Assembly (NCBI GenBank): GCA_910584145.1
Contig: CAJTXX010000018.1
Location: 1-40,829, forward strand
Source: an uncultured Eggerthellaceae bacterium
GTDB taxonomy: Bacteria; Actinomycetota; Coriobacteriia; Coriobacteriales; Eggerthellaceae
Direction: 5' to 3'
Length of the DNA: 40,829 nucleotides
Under the pieces are notes generated by a model, which was given only the letters and a program-made list of their open reading frames with translations, ran no database searches and was not told the DNA's origin. How positions within the stretch are numbered: position 1 is the first letter of the stretch; the number at the start of each line of letters is the position of its first letter. A program made the position numbers and the translations under genes. This document shows positions 32,947 through 40,829 of this stretch, in pieces.

Positions 32947-34848
32947 ATGATACGGAATAGCACAAAAAGATTCATCGGCATAGGACTGGCTCTTTCTTTG
33001 GCCTTTGCTCCGTTGCTTGCATATGCCGAGTCGAGCAATGGTGCTTCAGAAGATGCGATTTACAGTGCCATTACCGATGAAGAGGTCGCGTCTGCTCTTG
33101 AGGGTGTTGATCTTGGCGCTGAGCAGTATTCTCGCAGTGCGACAACGTCGACTACGATGCAGACCTTCTCGGGCATAGATCGCTATCATACGTCTGCGTT
33201 GCAGGCAAAGACCTGGAAGACAAGCAGCTATGTTGTGATCTGTAATGGAGATCTTTTTCCTGACGCCCTTTCGGCCTCCAGTCTTGCTGGAGCCCTCTCG
33301 TGTCCCATACTTCTCGCCCCGACAGCCTCGCTCAGCGCTTATACGAAGGATGCGCTGAGCTATCTGAAGAGCATCGGAGTGAATAAAGCTATTATCATCG
33401 GCGGAACAAGCGTTATATCGAACAACGTTGTCAACCAAGTCAACGCAATGGGGATAAACGTCCAGAAACGAATTGCGGGCGCAGATCGCTTCGCTACGCA
33501 GATCGAGCTGTTCAAGTACGGGAAGAATGCTGGTTATTGGTCGAACGACCTGCTCGTTATAACAGCGGGTGGGAATAAGGGGTTCGGGGATGCCCTTTCC
33601 GCATCTCCGTTGACATACAACCTCAAAGCACCTATTTTCTTGGCGAACGATTCTGGTGTGCTGACTGCCGAGCAGAAGGCGGTTCTGAATTCGGGGGTTA
33701 CCTACAATCGTGCGATTCTCGTTGGCGGCCCTGCTTGCCTTAAGAATGAGACGCTCGTTTACGCTAGGACTATCTCGCGCTCTGCGGAGCAGGTTTACGG
33801 ATCTGATCGGTATGCTACCAGTGCCGAACTCGCGACACGTGCTATCAGCTTGGGCTATCTCAACACGAATAATGTTGCGTTCACTTCTGGAGAGATGCCA
33901 TGGGATGCCCTAGGAGGCGGTGCGCTACAGGGTCGTGATAGGTCAGTCCTTCTGCTCGTCAGCGTTAACAATGCCGGGAATGCGATTGCAGCTGTTGCGC
34001 CTGCCGGGGCATCGACAGTTCGCTTCTTTGGCGGTGTGAATGCTATTTCGCAGAATACGAGAGTCGAGATACTGAACGCGATCGGAGCATCACGGGTCAA
34101 CTATAAGACGTACAATATATCGCTCGACCGATTGGCTCAGCTGGAAGCGAGCGCTAACGGTAATTACAGCAAGGATCAGATTCTGGCTTATATCGATCCG
34201 ACGAGATTCAGTTATGGCGATTCAAAGTTCTATCAATTCGCTATTTTGTCAGATGGGTACTCGGGCATCACTGCGAAGCAAATGGACGATTTCATCGCTC
34301 GGCAATGCGCTTATCAAGAAAAGCAATACGGAACGACCAGCAAGCTACGAGGAATGGGAAGCAGTTTCGTTACTGCCGCTCAGACATATGGCATAAATGA
34401 AGTGTATCTGCTCTGTCATGCTGCGCTCGAAAGCGCTTGGGGATGCTCAACCCTTGCTCAAGGCAAAGTAAGCGGATATGAGAACTACTTCAATTTTTAC
34501 GGGATTGGCGCGTATGACCTTGATCCCCAAAACGGTGGAGCCGCGCTTGCTAAGAAAGAGGGCTGGAATACGCCTCAAAAGGCGATAGAGGGGGCAGCGG
34601 CGTGGATCAGTAAGAATTATGTAAAGCCAACCGTTTCGTCTGCGTCAGTTTCGGGAAGTCAGAATACGCTATACAAGATGAGGTGGGATGTTAGCAGGGC
34701 GGTATCGCAGGGCGCAGTTTGGCATCAGTATGCGACCTCGATTACTTGGGCTACCGGAATTGCCGATGTCATGGCAGGATTCTATTCTTCGGTAGGAAAG
34801 AATATAGAAACATCTGGCTTGCAATTCGAAGTACCTCTCTATAACTAG
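32947..34848 (+). CDS. Secreted glucosaminidase with three CWB2 repeats
   Basis: 633 residues. A signal peptide (FIGIGLALSLAFAPLLAYA) is followed by three CWB2 repeats (about 55-385; FSGIDRYHTS, IAGADRFATQ, VYGSDRYATS) and a C-terminal endo-beta-N-acetylglucosaminidase domain (about 465-600) with the catalytic Glu in CHAALESAWG and NYFNFYGIGAYD. It cleaves the glycan backbone of peptidoglycan. Its wall-binding part is clearly paralogous to that of the amidase just upstream, so the pair arose by duplication with swapped catalytic domains. ATG 32941 abuts the AAGAGG site; ATG 32947, 6 nt from it, is the better start. It ends the operon. Confidence 0.9.
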   Translation: MIRNSTKRFIGIGLALSLAFAPLLAYAESSNGASEDAIYSAITDEEVASALEGVDLGAEQYSRSATTSTTMQTFSGIDRYHTSALQAKTWKTSSYVVICNGDLFPDALSASSLAGALSCPILLAPTASLSAYTKDALSYLKSIGVNKAIIIGGTSVISNNVVNQVNAMGINVQKRIAGADRFATQIELFKYGKNAGYWSNDLLVITAGGNKGFGDALSASPLTYNLKAPIFLANDSGVLTAEQKAVLNSGVTYNRAILVGGPACLKNETLVYARTISRSAEQVYGSDRYATSAELATRAISLGYLNTNNVAFTSGEMPWDALGGGALQGRDRSVLLLVSVNNAGNAIAAVAPAGASTVRFFGGVNAISQNTRVEILNAIGASRVNYKTYNISLDRLAQLEASANGNYSKDQILAYIDPTRFSYGDSKFYQFAILSDGYSGITAKQMDDFIARQCAYQEKQYGTTSKLRGMGSSFVTAAQTYGINEVYLLCHAALESAWGCSTLAQGKVSGYENYFNFYGIGAYDLDPQNGGAALAKKEGWNTPQKAIEGAAAWISKNYVKPTVSSASVSGSQNTLYKMRWDVSRAVSQGAVWHQYATSITWATGIADVMAGFYSSVGKNIETSGLQFEVPLYN

Positions 34849-34854
34849 GTGACA

Positions 34855-34885
34855 ATTGGGCGTCGGCTTTGCGTTGGCGCCCAAT
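34855..34885. terminator. Hairpin between convergent glucosaminidase and glycosyltransferase
   Basis: Perfect 8-bp stem ATTGGGCG (34855-34862) with CGCCCAAT (34878-34885), loop 15 nt. It begins 6 nt past the plus-strand stop; there is no T run, so termination strength is uncertain. Confidence 0.45.
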
Positions 34886-34918
34886 GTAGAATATGCCCGT
34901 CGTCCATCCGCGACGATT

Positions 34919-35761
34919 TTAATGGCGCCGGAAGAATCTTTTCCGACTTTGCGGTGTTGAGTTTTCTTCTGAAACGACGACCTTCCTTGTGGTGGCCCCT
35001 ATCAAACGTTTCTGAAAGTCAGGGTAGCGGGCGAACAGGTTCTTCAATTGAACGTCGTTTTGCCCTTGGTCCCAATTGAGCTTGCAGAGGCCATTCTCCT
35101 GTGTTCCGTCAATATAGCTGAGGTGGGAGTTACCGATCGCGACAACAGTTCTCTTGGCTTCAATCGTGCACATCATCAACCATATATCATCTGCTGTACA
35201 GGCGAGTTCTCTGATAGCGTCGACATCGAAGGCGATTTCGTTGAAAGCGCGGGGAGGATAGAGGGTTCCTGCCCCAGTGGTCGCTATCAGGTCGTTACGT
35301 GGTACGCCGACGAACTCAGTTTGCTCGTGAACCCATTCTGTATAAGGGGCGATCTCGCCAGGCTCTTTTTGAGTTACCAGATGCGTCCTGTTGGCGATGA
35401 TTGATTCTGGGAAAAGAAAATGAAAGTCGAGCAGTTGCTGTACGAGCGTTGTGGGATAGACGAGGTCGTCGTCGATGAGAATGGTTATATCATCTGGGAA
35501 CTGTTGCAAGCAACCCAGATACTTGTCGTGCGAAAAGTGATTACCGTCGACCCAGCAAATCTGTAGTTTACTATTCGCTGTCCGAAGTTCGATAAGGTCT
35601 TGAGGGAGGGATGCGTCGAGGCTGGGGAATTCGTCCTTGCTGAGCCAGACTAATATCCTATCTGGGGTAACCGTCTGACGCAGTATCGGCTGAAGCGCTT
35701 TTGCGACAACTCCGATACGTGCGGGGTAGGAGGTAAGTGAGATATTGATCTTTGGCTGCAT
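34919..35761 (-). CDS. Glycosyltransferase (GT-A fold, 'DDD' type)
   Basis: A 280-residue cytosolic enzyme. It begins INISLTSYPARIGVVAKAL, followed by RILVWLSKDEFP, the acceptor-side block HDKYLGCLQQFP and the metal-binding ITILIDDDLVYP (DDD 97-99). YPPRAFNE and ADDIWLMM are typical of a small family annotated as glycosyltransferases in capsule loci. It stands alone on the minus strand and diverges from the three-domain glycosyltransferase. GGGA lies 8 nt before ATG 35761. The sugar is unknown. Confidence 0.8.
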   Translation of the reverse strand: MQPKINISLTSYPARIGVVAKALQPILRQTVTPDRILVWLSKDEFPSLDASLPQDLIELRTANSKLQICWVDGNHFSHDKYLGCLQQFPDDITILIDDDLVYPTTLVQQLLDFHFLFPESIIANRTHLVTQKEPGEIAPYTEWVHEQTEFVGVPRNDLIATTGAGTLYPPRAFNEIAFDVDAIRELACTADDIWLMMCTIEAKRTVVAIGNSHLSYIDGTQENGLCKLNWDQGQNDVQLKNLFARYPDFQKRLIGATTRKVVVSEENSTPQSRKRFFRRH

Positions 35762-35953
35762 GCCGTATCCCGTTCTACGAGGTGGTCAGACTAGGATTCA
35801 ACCATCAGGTAATCTTATTATAGAGATAGCTGATGCAGCGGGACGTTGATTTCCATATATAAGTTCTGCTGAGATGGTACCGTGGCGCAGGAATAGGTCT
35901 ACGCTTTACAATATGCAGAATGCACTGTGCTCGATAATAAGGGGAAACACATT

Positions 35954-38900
35954 ATGCCTTTTTTCTCTATCGTTATTCCGTCTTATAACAATGCGGAGCA
36001 TATCCCATCTTGCTTAGACAGCCTGTTATCCCAGAGCTATTGTGACTGGGAGGCGATTATCGTCGACGATGGCAGTGCAGACGATTCGCTTGCGGTGCTC
36101 CAAAGATATGCGTCGAGCGATTCTCGTATTACAGTGATAGACAAGCAAAAGAACGAAGGACCCCATCTTGCACGCTGTACAGGAGTTGAGCATGTTCATG
36201 GGGAATATGTGCTCTTCCTCGATTCCGATGACGAGATGATGCCGGAGGCTCTGAGCTCCCTTCACGGGGAGCTCAAGGAGAGTCCTGTCGATATCCTGCA
36301 TTACGGGGCGAAGGTAGAAGTATGCAAGGGCATGGATAAAGCGACAGGGCGGGCATTTGAGGAACATGCCAACAAGCCATTCGAGATGTTGGTCGGTGAA
36401 GAGATCCTAGTATCCGTTTTTGCAGAATCCGGTGCGTATATGCGGGATTGGAGGCTTTGGCAGCGTGCCTTTAAAACCGAGATCACAAAGAAAGCTTTTG
36501 CAAGCATGGATCGGAAGAGGCTCGGTCGCGCGCAGGATGGATACGAGTACTTCGTTGTCGCCAGTCTGGCGCAGAGTGAGCGCACTAAGAACGACATAGT
36601 CGCATACAGATACTATCTTGGGCGCGGGATCACTAGTGCATCTAAGTTTGAGGTAAGTGGCTTCAAAGATTACGCTTCACAGTATAGGGATGTCTATGAA
36701 GCCACGTTAACCTACGCGCAATCGAGAGATTCGCGGACGCTTATTGATTGTGCAAATGGGTTCAAGAAGAAGCTCATAGAAGCGCTCGCCAATGAATGGC
36801 ATGAGCGTATAAACGACCAAGACAAAATCGAGGCGGCTGCTTATCTTGCGGAGATCATAGGCAAAGAAGAGACGGCCTGTGAGCTTTTGCGCCTCTCGAG
36901 AGATGCAGTTTACGAGGCGTTCGCAAATGGAAGGGAGCTTTTCGAAGATGCTCCATTTCGCGCCTGGATGGATTATGCCGCCAACTTGGTCGAGCAAGAG
37001 GCATCCATTCCGGTGAGATATGCTGAACTACTTCAGGCGGCGAATTCTCATATAGAAGAGATTTTCAAGCGAGAGCGGTGGAGCGATATGGCAGAAAGTC
37101 CAGTCAAGATCCTCGTTTGCTCTCACAAAGACGCAGAGTATTTCGATAGCTCGATTTTGCAACCTATCCAGGTAGGAAGCGCCCTCTCGTCAAATAGGCT
37201 GCACACCCCTCACCACGATGACGAGGGCGATTCGATCTCATCGCTCAATCCGATGTACTGCGAACTGACGGCGCAATATTGGGCGTGGAAGAATCTAGAT
37301 GCAGAGTACTATGGCTTCTGCCACTATCGTAGGTATTTCAATTTCAGCGATGTCTGTTTCAAGGAAAACGCATACGGTGAGGTGATCGATCACGTACCTG
37401 ATGCTGCCGCACAGACAAAATACGGCCTAACGGATGAATCGATCGCTGATGCTCTCGATGGTTGCGATATCGTCGTCACCGAGATCAAGAATATCAGTTC
37501 TTTTCCAGAGCACTTCAGATCTACCGCACAACAATATGACTCTGCTCCACATTTGCATGTGGAGGATTTCGAGCTGACATGCGCCATCACGAAAGAGATG
37601 TATCCTGAATACAGCAAAGATGTCGACTCGTTTGCTAGCGGGAACGAAGCTTGCTTCTGCAACATGTTCATTATGAGCAAGCCGGAATTCAACGCATATT
37701 GCGAATGGCTTTTTCCTATTCTGGATGTATTCATGGACTGCTCTGATATGTCGCATTACAGCAAAGAAGCGCTGCGTACACCAGGGCACCTCGCGGAGCG
37801 CCTACTGAATATCTACATCCAACATCAGAAGCGTACGCGTGCCGATCTGAAGCTGAAAGAAGTCCAATGCGTACGGTTCGAAGAAACCAATCGCGTCTGG
37901 CCGCACCGCATCCCCGCTTATGAGCATACTTACGGCAGAGAGATCATACCGGTTGTATTCGCTGCTGATAACAACTATGTTCCGATGCTGACAACGACGA
38001 TATATTCGATGCTGAAAAATGCTTCTTCAGATGCCTACTACGATGTTGTCGTTCTCGGAAACGGCATAAGCTGGGACAATGCATCTCTCATGAAGACGTT
38101 TTTTTCGCAGTTCGAAAACGCTTCGCTCTCGTTCGTCGATGTTGCCGCTCGTATAGCCGAATATGATCTATCTACCAATAACCCCCACATCGGTATCGAG
38201 ACCTACTATCGCTTCCTCATACAGGATATCCTGCCGTATTACGATAAAGCACTCTATCTCGATTCAGATCTGATAATCGAAGGCGATGTTGCTGGGCTTT
38301 ACAACCTTGACCTCGGAACGAATTATTTAGCGGCTGTAACAGATCTCGATTTTCTAGGAAATCTGAACATAAAAACGGGGACGCGGATGTCATACGCGAA
38401 GAAAACGCTGAAGATGGCCGACCCGTATAAGTATTTCCAAGCAGGGGTGTTGCTTCTCAACCTCGCGGAGCTGCGTGAGCTGCACACTGTGAGGGAATGG
38501 CTGGAACTAGCGACGGACACTGTTTATATCTATAACGATCAGGACATTTTGAACAGGGAATGCCAAGGTCGGGTATTGCCGCTCGATTATGCTTGGAATG
38601 TGATGATTGATTGCGATGGACGTATCGGCCGGATATTCTCGTTTGCTCCCGCTGATGTGTACGATGCTTTCCTAGCTTCGCGCAACGCTGCCAGGATCGT
38701 GCATTACGCTGGGTTCGAAAAACCATGGAAGCCAGGTCAATGCGATAAAAGCGAGCTGTACTGGAAGTACGCTCGCGATACTCCGTTTTATGAGCGTTTG
38801 CTGTCAGGATTATCCTCTGGCACAGCAAAAGCCGACTCTGCTCCTCGTCATGAGCGAGCTGTTTCAGATACAAGTCCCATTCGACGTGTGGTAGACCCGA

Positions 38901-38971
38901 TCATGCCGATCGGGTCTAGACGACGCGAAGCGGCCAAATACTTTGCGCGGAAGGCGAGGGGGCGGCAATAA
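35954..38971 (+). CDS. Three-domain glycosyltransferase: GT2 - DUF4422 - GT8
   Basis: 1005 residues. Residues 1-220 are a family 2 domain (FFSIVIPSYNNAEHIPSCL, VDDGSADDSL, LFLDSDDEMMP). Residues about 385-620 are a DUF4422 glycosyltransferase domain (ILVCSHKDAEYF, CELTAQYWAWKNL, YYGFCHYRRYF). Residues about 663-940 are family 8 (PVVFAADNNYVPMLTTTIYS, the DSD metal site in LYLDSDLIIEGD near 766, and HYAGFEKPWKPG at the end). One polypeptide could thus add three sugars in order. ATG 35954 is chosen over GTG 35927 because AAGGGGA lies 9 nt before it. The next gene overlaps its stop codon (TAATG). A hairpin sits in the last codons (38893-38917). Confidence 0.92.
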   Translation: MPFFSIVIPSYNNAEHIPSCLDSLLSQSYCDWEAIIVDDGSADDSLAVLQRYASSDSRITVIDKQKNEGPHLARCTGVEHVHGEYVLFLDSDDEMMPEALSSLHGELKESPVDILHYGAKVEVCKGMDKATGRAFEEHANKPFEMLVGEEILVSVFAESGAYMRDWRLWQRAFKTEITKKAFASMDRKRLGRAQDGYEYFVVASLAQSERTKNDIVAYRYYLGRGITSASKFEVSGFKDYASQYRDVYEATLTYAQSRDSRTLIDCANGFKKKLIEALANEWHERINDQDKIEAAAYLAEIIGKEETACELLRLSRDAVYEAFANGRELFEDAPFRAWMDYAANLVEQEASIPVRYAELLQAANSHIEEIFKRERWSDMAESPVKILVCSHKDAEYFDSSILQPIQVGSALSSNRLHTPHHDDEGDSISSLNPMYCELTAQYWAWKNLDAEYYGFCHYRRYFNFSDVCFKENAYGEVIDHVPDAAAQTKYGLTDESIADALDGCDIVVTEIKNISSFPEHFRSTAQQYDSAPHLHVEDFELTCAITKEMYPEYSKDVDSFASGNEACFCNMFIMSKPEFNAYCEWLFPILDVFMDCSDMSHYSKEALRTPGHLAERLLNIYIQHQKRTRADLKLKEVQCVRFEETNRVWPHRIPAYEHTYGREIIPVVFAADNNYVPMLTTTIYSMLKNASSDAYYDVVVLGNGISWDNASLMKTFFSQFENASLSFVDVAARIAEYDLSTNNPHIGIETYYRFLIQDILPYYDKALYLDSDLIIEGDVAGLYNLDLGTNYLAAVTDLDFLGNLNIKTGTRMSYAKKTLKMADPYKYFQAGVLLLNLAELRELHTVREWLELATDTVYIYNDQDILNRECQGRVLPLDYAWNVMIDCDGRIGRIFSFAPADVYDAFLASRNAARIVHYAGFEKPWKPGQCDKSELYWKYARDTPFYERLLSGLSSGTAKADSAPRHERAVSDTSPIRRVVDPIMPIGSRRREAAKYFARKARGRQ
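38893..38917 (+). repeat. Intragenic hairpin near the end of the glycosyltransferase fusion
   Basis: AGACCCGATC (38893-38902) and GATCGGGTCT (38908-38917) with loop ATGCC, extended by one T-A pair. It is within coding sequence, 54 nt before the coupled downstream start. Confidence 0.6.
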
Positions 38972-40829
38972 TGTGGGCTGATTACGCGGCTGCCGCTTGT
39001 GTTTGCGCAATATTGCTCTATGTACCCGGCTATGTTTGGTCGCGCATATTCAGGTTATCGCTTCCGTATAGCGTTGCTTTCGCTCCGGTTTTTTCGATTT
39101 TGGCGTATTCTGTTGAAGGGATGATCCTTCCGATCATCGATATAGACTGCTCGTGGGTGACGATATTTTTTCCGTATTTTGTTCTAACTTTGATAGTGGC
39201 TTGTCTCTTCTGGTACGGGAAGAGGAAAAAGGCCTCCTTCGAAAAATGGCTGAGCGTATGGGAAGAAGAGGCTGCTCTGGCGAGTGGTCGGTCGACATGG
39301 TTTGCTATATTTCTGTATATCTTGGTTTCGGGCATGGTGTTCGGGATATTCTATTTCCGCCACTTCTCTGATCCTCTCTTGCTTATACAGGGTTATGATA
39401 CGGTCGCTCATGTTGGATTCGTGCGCGATTTCCTTAACACGGAGAATTACTCGAGCCTCACCGTTTCACTCTATTCCGATGTATACGAAAACGGTGCGAA
39501 TGGGCCATTTGGCTCGAATCCGGCAGGGTTCTATCCGGCTGGTTGGCATATCTTGGTTGCGCTTGCGATTCAGCTCACGGGAGCCGATATCGTTATCGCA
39601 GCGAACGCAGTATCGATCGTGTTCTGTGGTGTTGTCTTCCCTATCAGCGTATGCAGCTTTATCGCTGCGATCTTCAGATGCGAAAAGCGCTATGTATATG
39701 CGGCGTCTTTACTGTCCCTTGCGTTCGCAGCGTTTCCGTGGGCTATGCTCTTGCGTGGAGAACAGCTTCCTCAGATGGCGGCATTGTCACTTCTGCCCTC
39801 AGTTCTCGCTGTCGCTCTTATGCTTTTCAAGCAGGGACTATCTCGGCGATCACGTTTGATCATTGTCTCATTGCTCAGCTTAGGGATGCTATCACTGGTG
39901 TTCTTGCATACGAATGGGGTTTTTTCTGTTGGGTTGATTGTGATTCCTTTGGGCGTGCAGAAGCTCATCGAATGGGAGCCTCGTCGTTTTATGGCGACCG
40001 TGCCGAGCATCTTGCGAAGAACAGTCCTCGTTGCTGCTTTTTTAGCAATAGTGGCTATTATTTGGTTTGGCTTCTATAAACTGCCCTTTTTGCAATCAGT
40101 AGTTCAATTTACATGGCCAGCTACTGTTTCAAAGCAAGAGGCTCTTGTCGATGCTCTAACATTATCGTTTTTGAGTTCTGATATCCCTCAGATAGTCTTG
40201 GCATTGCTGGTCTATATCGGACTCTTCAGATGCATGATAACGATACGCTATCGGTGGTTGGTCGGCCTATATATCATGGTATTTGCGATGTTCGTAGTCG
40301 ACGTTTCTACTGATGGATTCTTGAAGCACGTGCTTTGTGGTTTTTGGTATACGGACCCCGATCGAATCAAAGCGCTTTTTTCTATCTTCGTGCTTCCTCT
40401 AGCTTGCTCTGGTTTTGTTGTTCTCGTCGATTTTCTAGGGGCTGTTGTGCGCATGAGCGTTGCTCCTGATAGTTTGTCGCTCGTCTCGATATGGAGATGG
40501 TCTGCCTTCTTTGTTGGGTTGACGCTATGCCTGATGATCTATTCCCCAAGTGATCTTCTTTTTCCGAAGCAGGCAACAACTGCCTTTGGCGCGATTACGG
40601 ATCGATGGATCGGTCTGAATTCGGAGCAGTTTCCTTATACGCTTGATGCAGAAGAAGAGGACTTTGTGGAAAAAGCGGAGGATTTGCTCGCGGATGATGA
40701 TGCGGTTGTCTTGAATATTCCCTCTGATGGCAGTTCTTTTTTGTATGGGATCGACAATATAAACCTTTTCTATAGGCGCGACGAGGGGATAGGGTCGGAA
40801 AGCGAAACGGCTCAGAGCAGGATCATAAG
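38971..40829 (+). CDS. Large multi-spanning membrane protein (DUF6541/GT-C-like), 3' end outside window
   Basis: At least 619 residues with twelve or more hydrophobic helices; the reading frame is open to the window edge. It starts ATG 38971 overlapping the preceding TAA (TAATG), so it is translationally coupled to the glycosyltransferase fusion. Early extracytoplasmic loop residues GYDTVAHVGFVRDFL and GFYPAGWHILVALA resemble DUF6541 proteins of actinobacteria, where an Asp/His loop recalls GT-C glycosyltransferases. After the helices a soluble segment begins (DAEEEDFVEKAEDLLADDDAVVLN ...). Likely role: transfer or flipping of lipid-linked sugars in surface-glycan assembly; inference only. 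Confidence 0.75.
   Translation, partial: MWADYAAAACVCAILLYVPGYVWSRIFRLSLPYSVAFAPVFSILAYSVEGMILPIIDIDCSWVTIFFPYFVLTLIVACLFWYGKRKKASFEKWLSVWEEEAALASGRSTWFAIFLYILVSGMVFGIFYFRHFSDPLLLIQGYDTVAHVGFVRDFLNTENYSSLTVSLYSDVYENGANGPFGSNPAGFYPAGWHILVALAIQLTGADIVIAANAVSIVFCGVVFPISVCSFIAAIFRCEKRYVYAASLLSLAFAAFPWAMLLRGEQLPQMAALSLLPSVLAVALMLFKQGLSRRSRLIIVSLLSLGMLSLVFLHTNGVFSVGLIVIPLGVQKLIEWEPRRFMATVPSILRRTVLVAAFLAIVAIIWFGFYKLPFLQSVVQFTWPATVSKQEALVDALTLSFLSSDIPQIVLALLVYIGLFRCMITIRYRWLVGLYIMVFAMFVVDVSTDGFLKHVLCGFWYTDPDRIKALFSIFVLPLACSGFVVLVDFLGAVVRMSVAPDSLSLVSIWRWSAFFVGLTLCLMIYSPSDLLFPKQATTAFGAITDRWIGLNSEQFPYTLDAEEEDFVEKAEDLLADDDAVVLNIPSDGSSFLYGIDNINLFYRRDEGIGSESETAQSRII

Noticed and set aside
1..40829. CRISPR array, tRNA or rRNA genes, intact transposase
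   Set aside because: Looked for regular spaced repeats, cloverleaf-like sequences with CCA-type ends and transposase motifs; none recognised by eye.

Overview
The window looks like a piece of an anaerobic, high-GC actinobacterium of the class Coriobacteriia, most likely Eggerthellaceae. The signs are molybdopterin oxidoreductases next to a membrane-bound LuxR regulator, a pyrogallol-transhydroxylase-like enzyme, type III glutamine synthetase, a PurF variant of the 'MGGFFG' type, and secreted enzymes with three cell-wall-binding (CWB2) repeats. The species cannot be named from the sequence alone.

Layout. 1-3.5 kb: truncated leuS (minus) diverging from an ArsB/NhaD-type permease. 3.7-14.9 kb: a respiratory or fermentative metabolic block. 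It holds a cytosolic molybdopterin enzyme with a small ferredoxin subunit, a 12-TM LuxR regulator (minus), then a plus-strand operon of a zinc-ribbon microprotein, transhydroxylase large and small subunits, an SLC13/DASS transporter and a frameshifted MFS transporter. 15-22 kb: housekeeping genes (small membrane protein, engB, lipid kinase; on the minus strand type III glnA, a PurF homologue, and rplM-rpsI with a clear promoter and terminator). 22.4-23.7 kb: an AAA/DUF4143 ATPase preceded by a small repeat array.

From about 23.7 kb the base composition becomes clearly more AT-rich and the content accessory. There is a decayed rhodanese-like gene, two family-2 glycosyltransferases, a hybrid nucleotidyltransferase/HEPN remnant, a perfect 36-bp palindrome, and a divergent three-gene module (one unknown gene facing two paralogous PLD-type nuclease genes). 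After these come an acyltransferase-3 protein, a secreted amidase and a secreted glucosaminidase sharing the same wall-binding module, another glycosyltransferase, a three-domain glycosyltransferase fusion, and a large membrane protein that runs off the end. The right part reads as a surface-glycan and cell-wall locus carrying a small defence-like island.

Best candidates for something undescribed: the twin-PLD module (27340-29789), the transhydroxylase operon with its zinc-ribbon microprotein (8316-13525), and the 59-residue palindrome-containing insertion inside the leuS editing domain. No tRNA, rRNA, CRISPR array or intact insertion sequence was seen.
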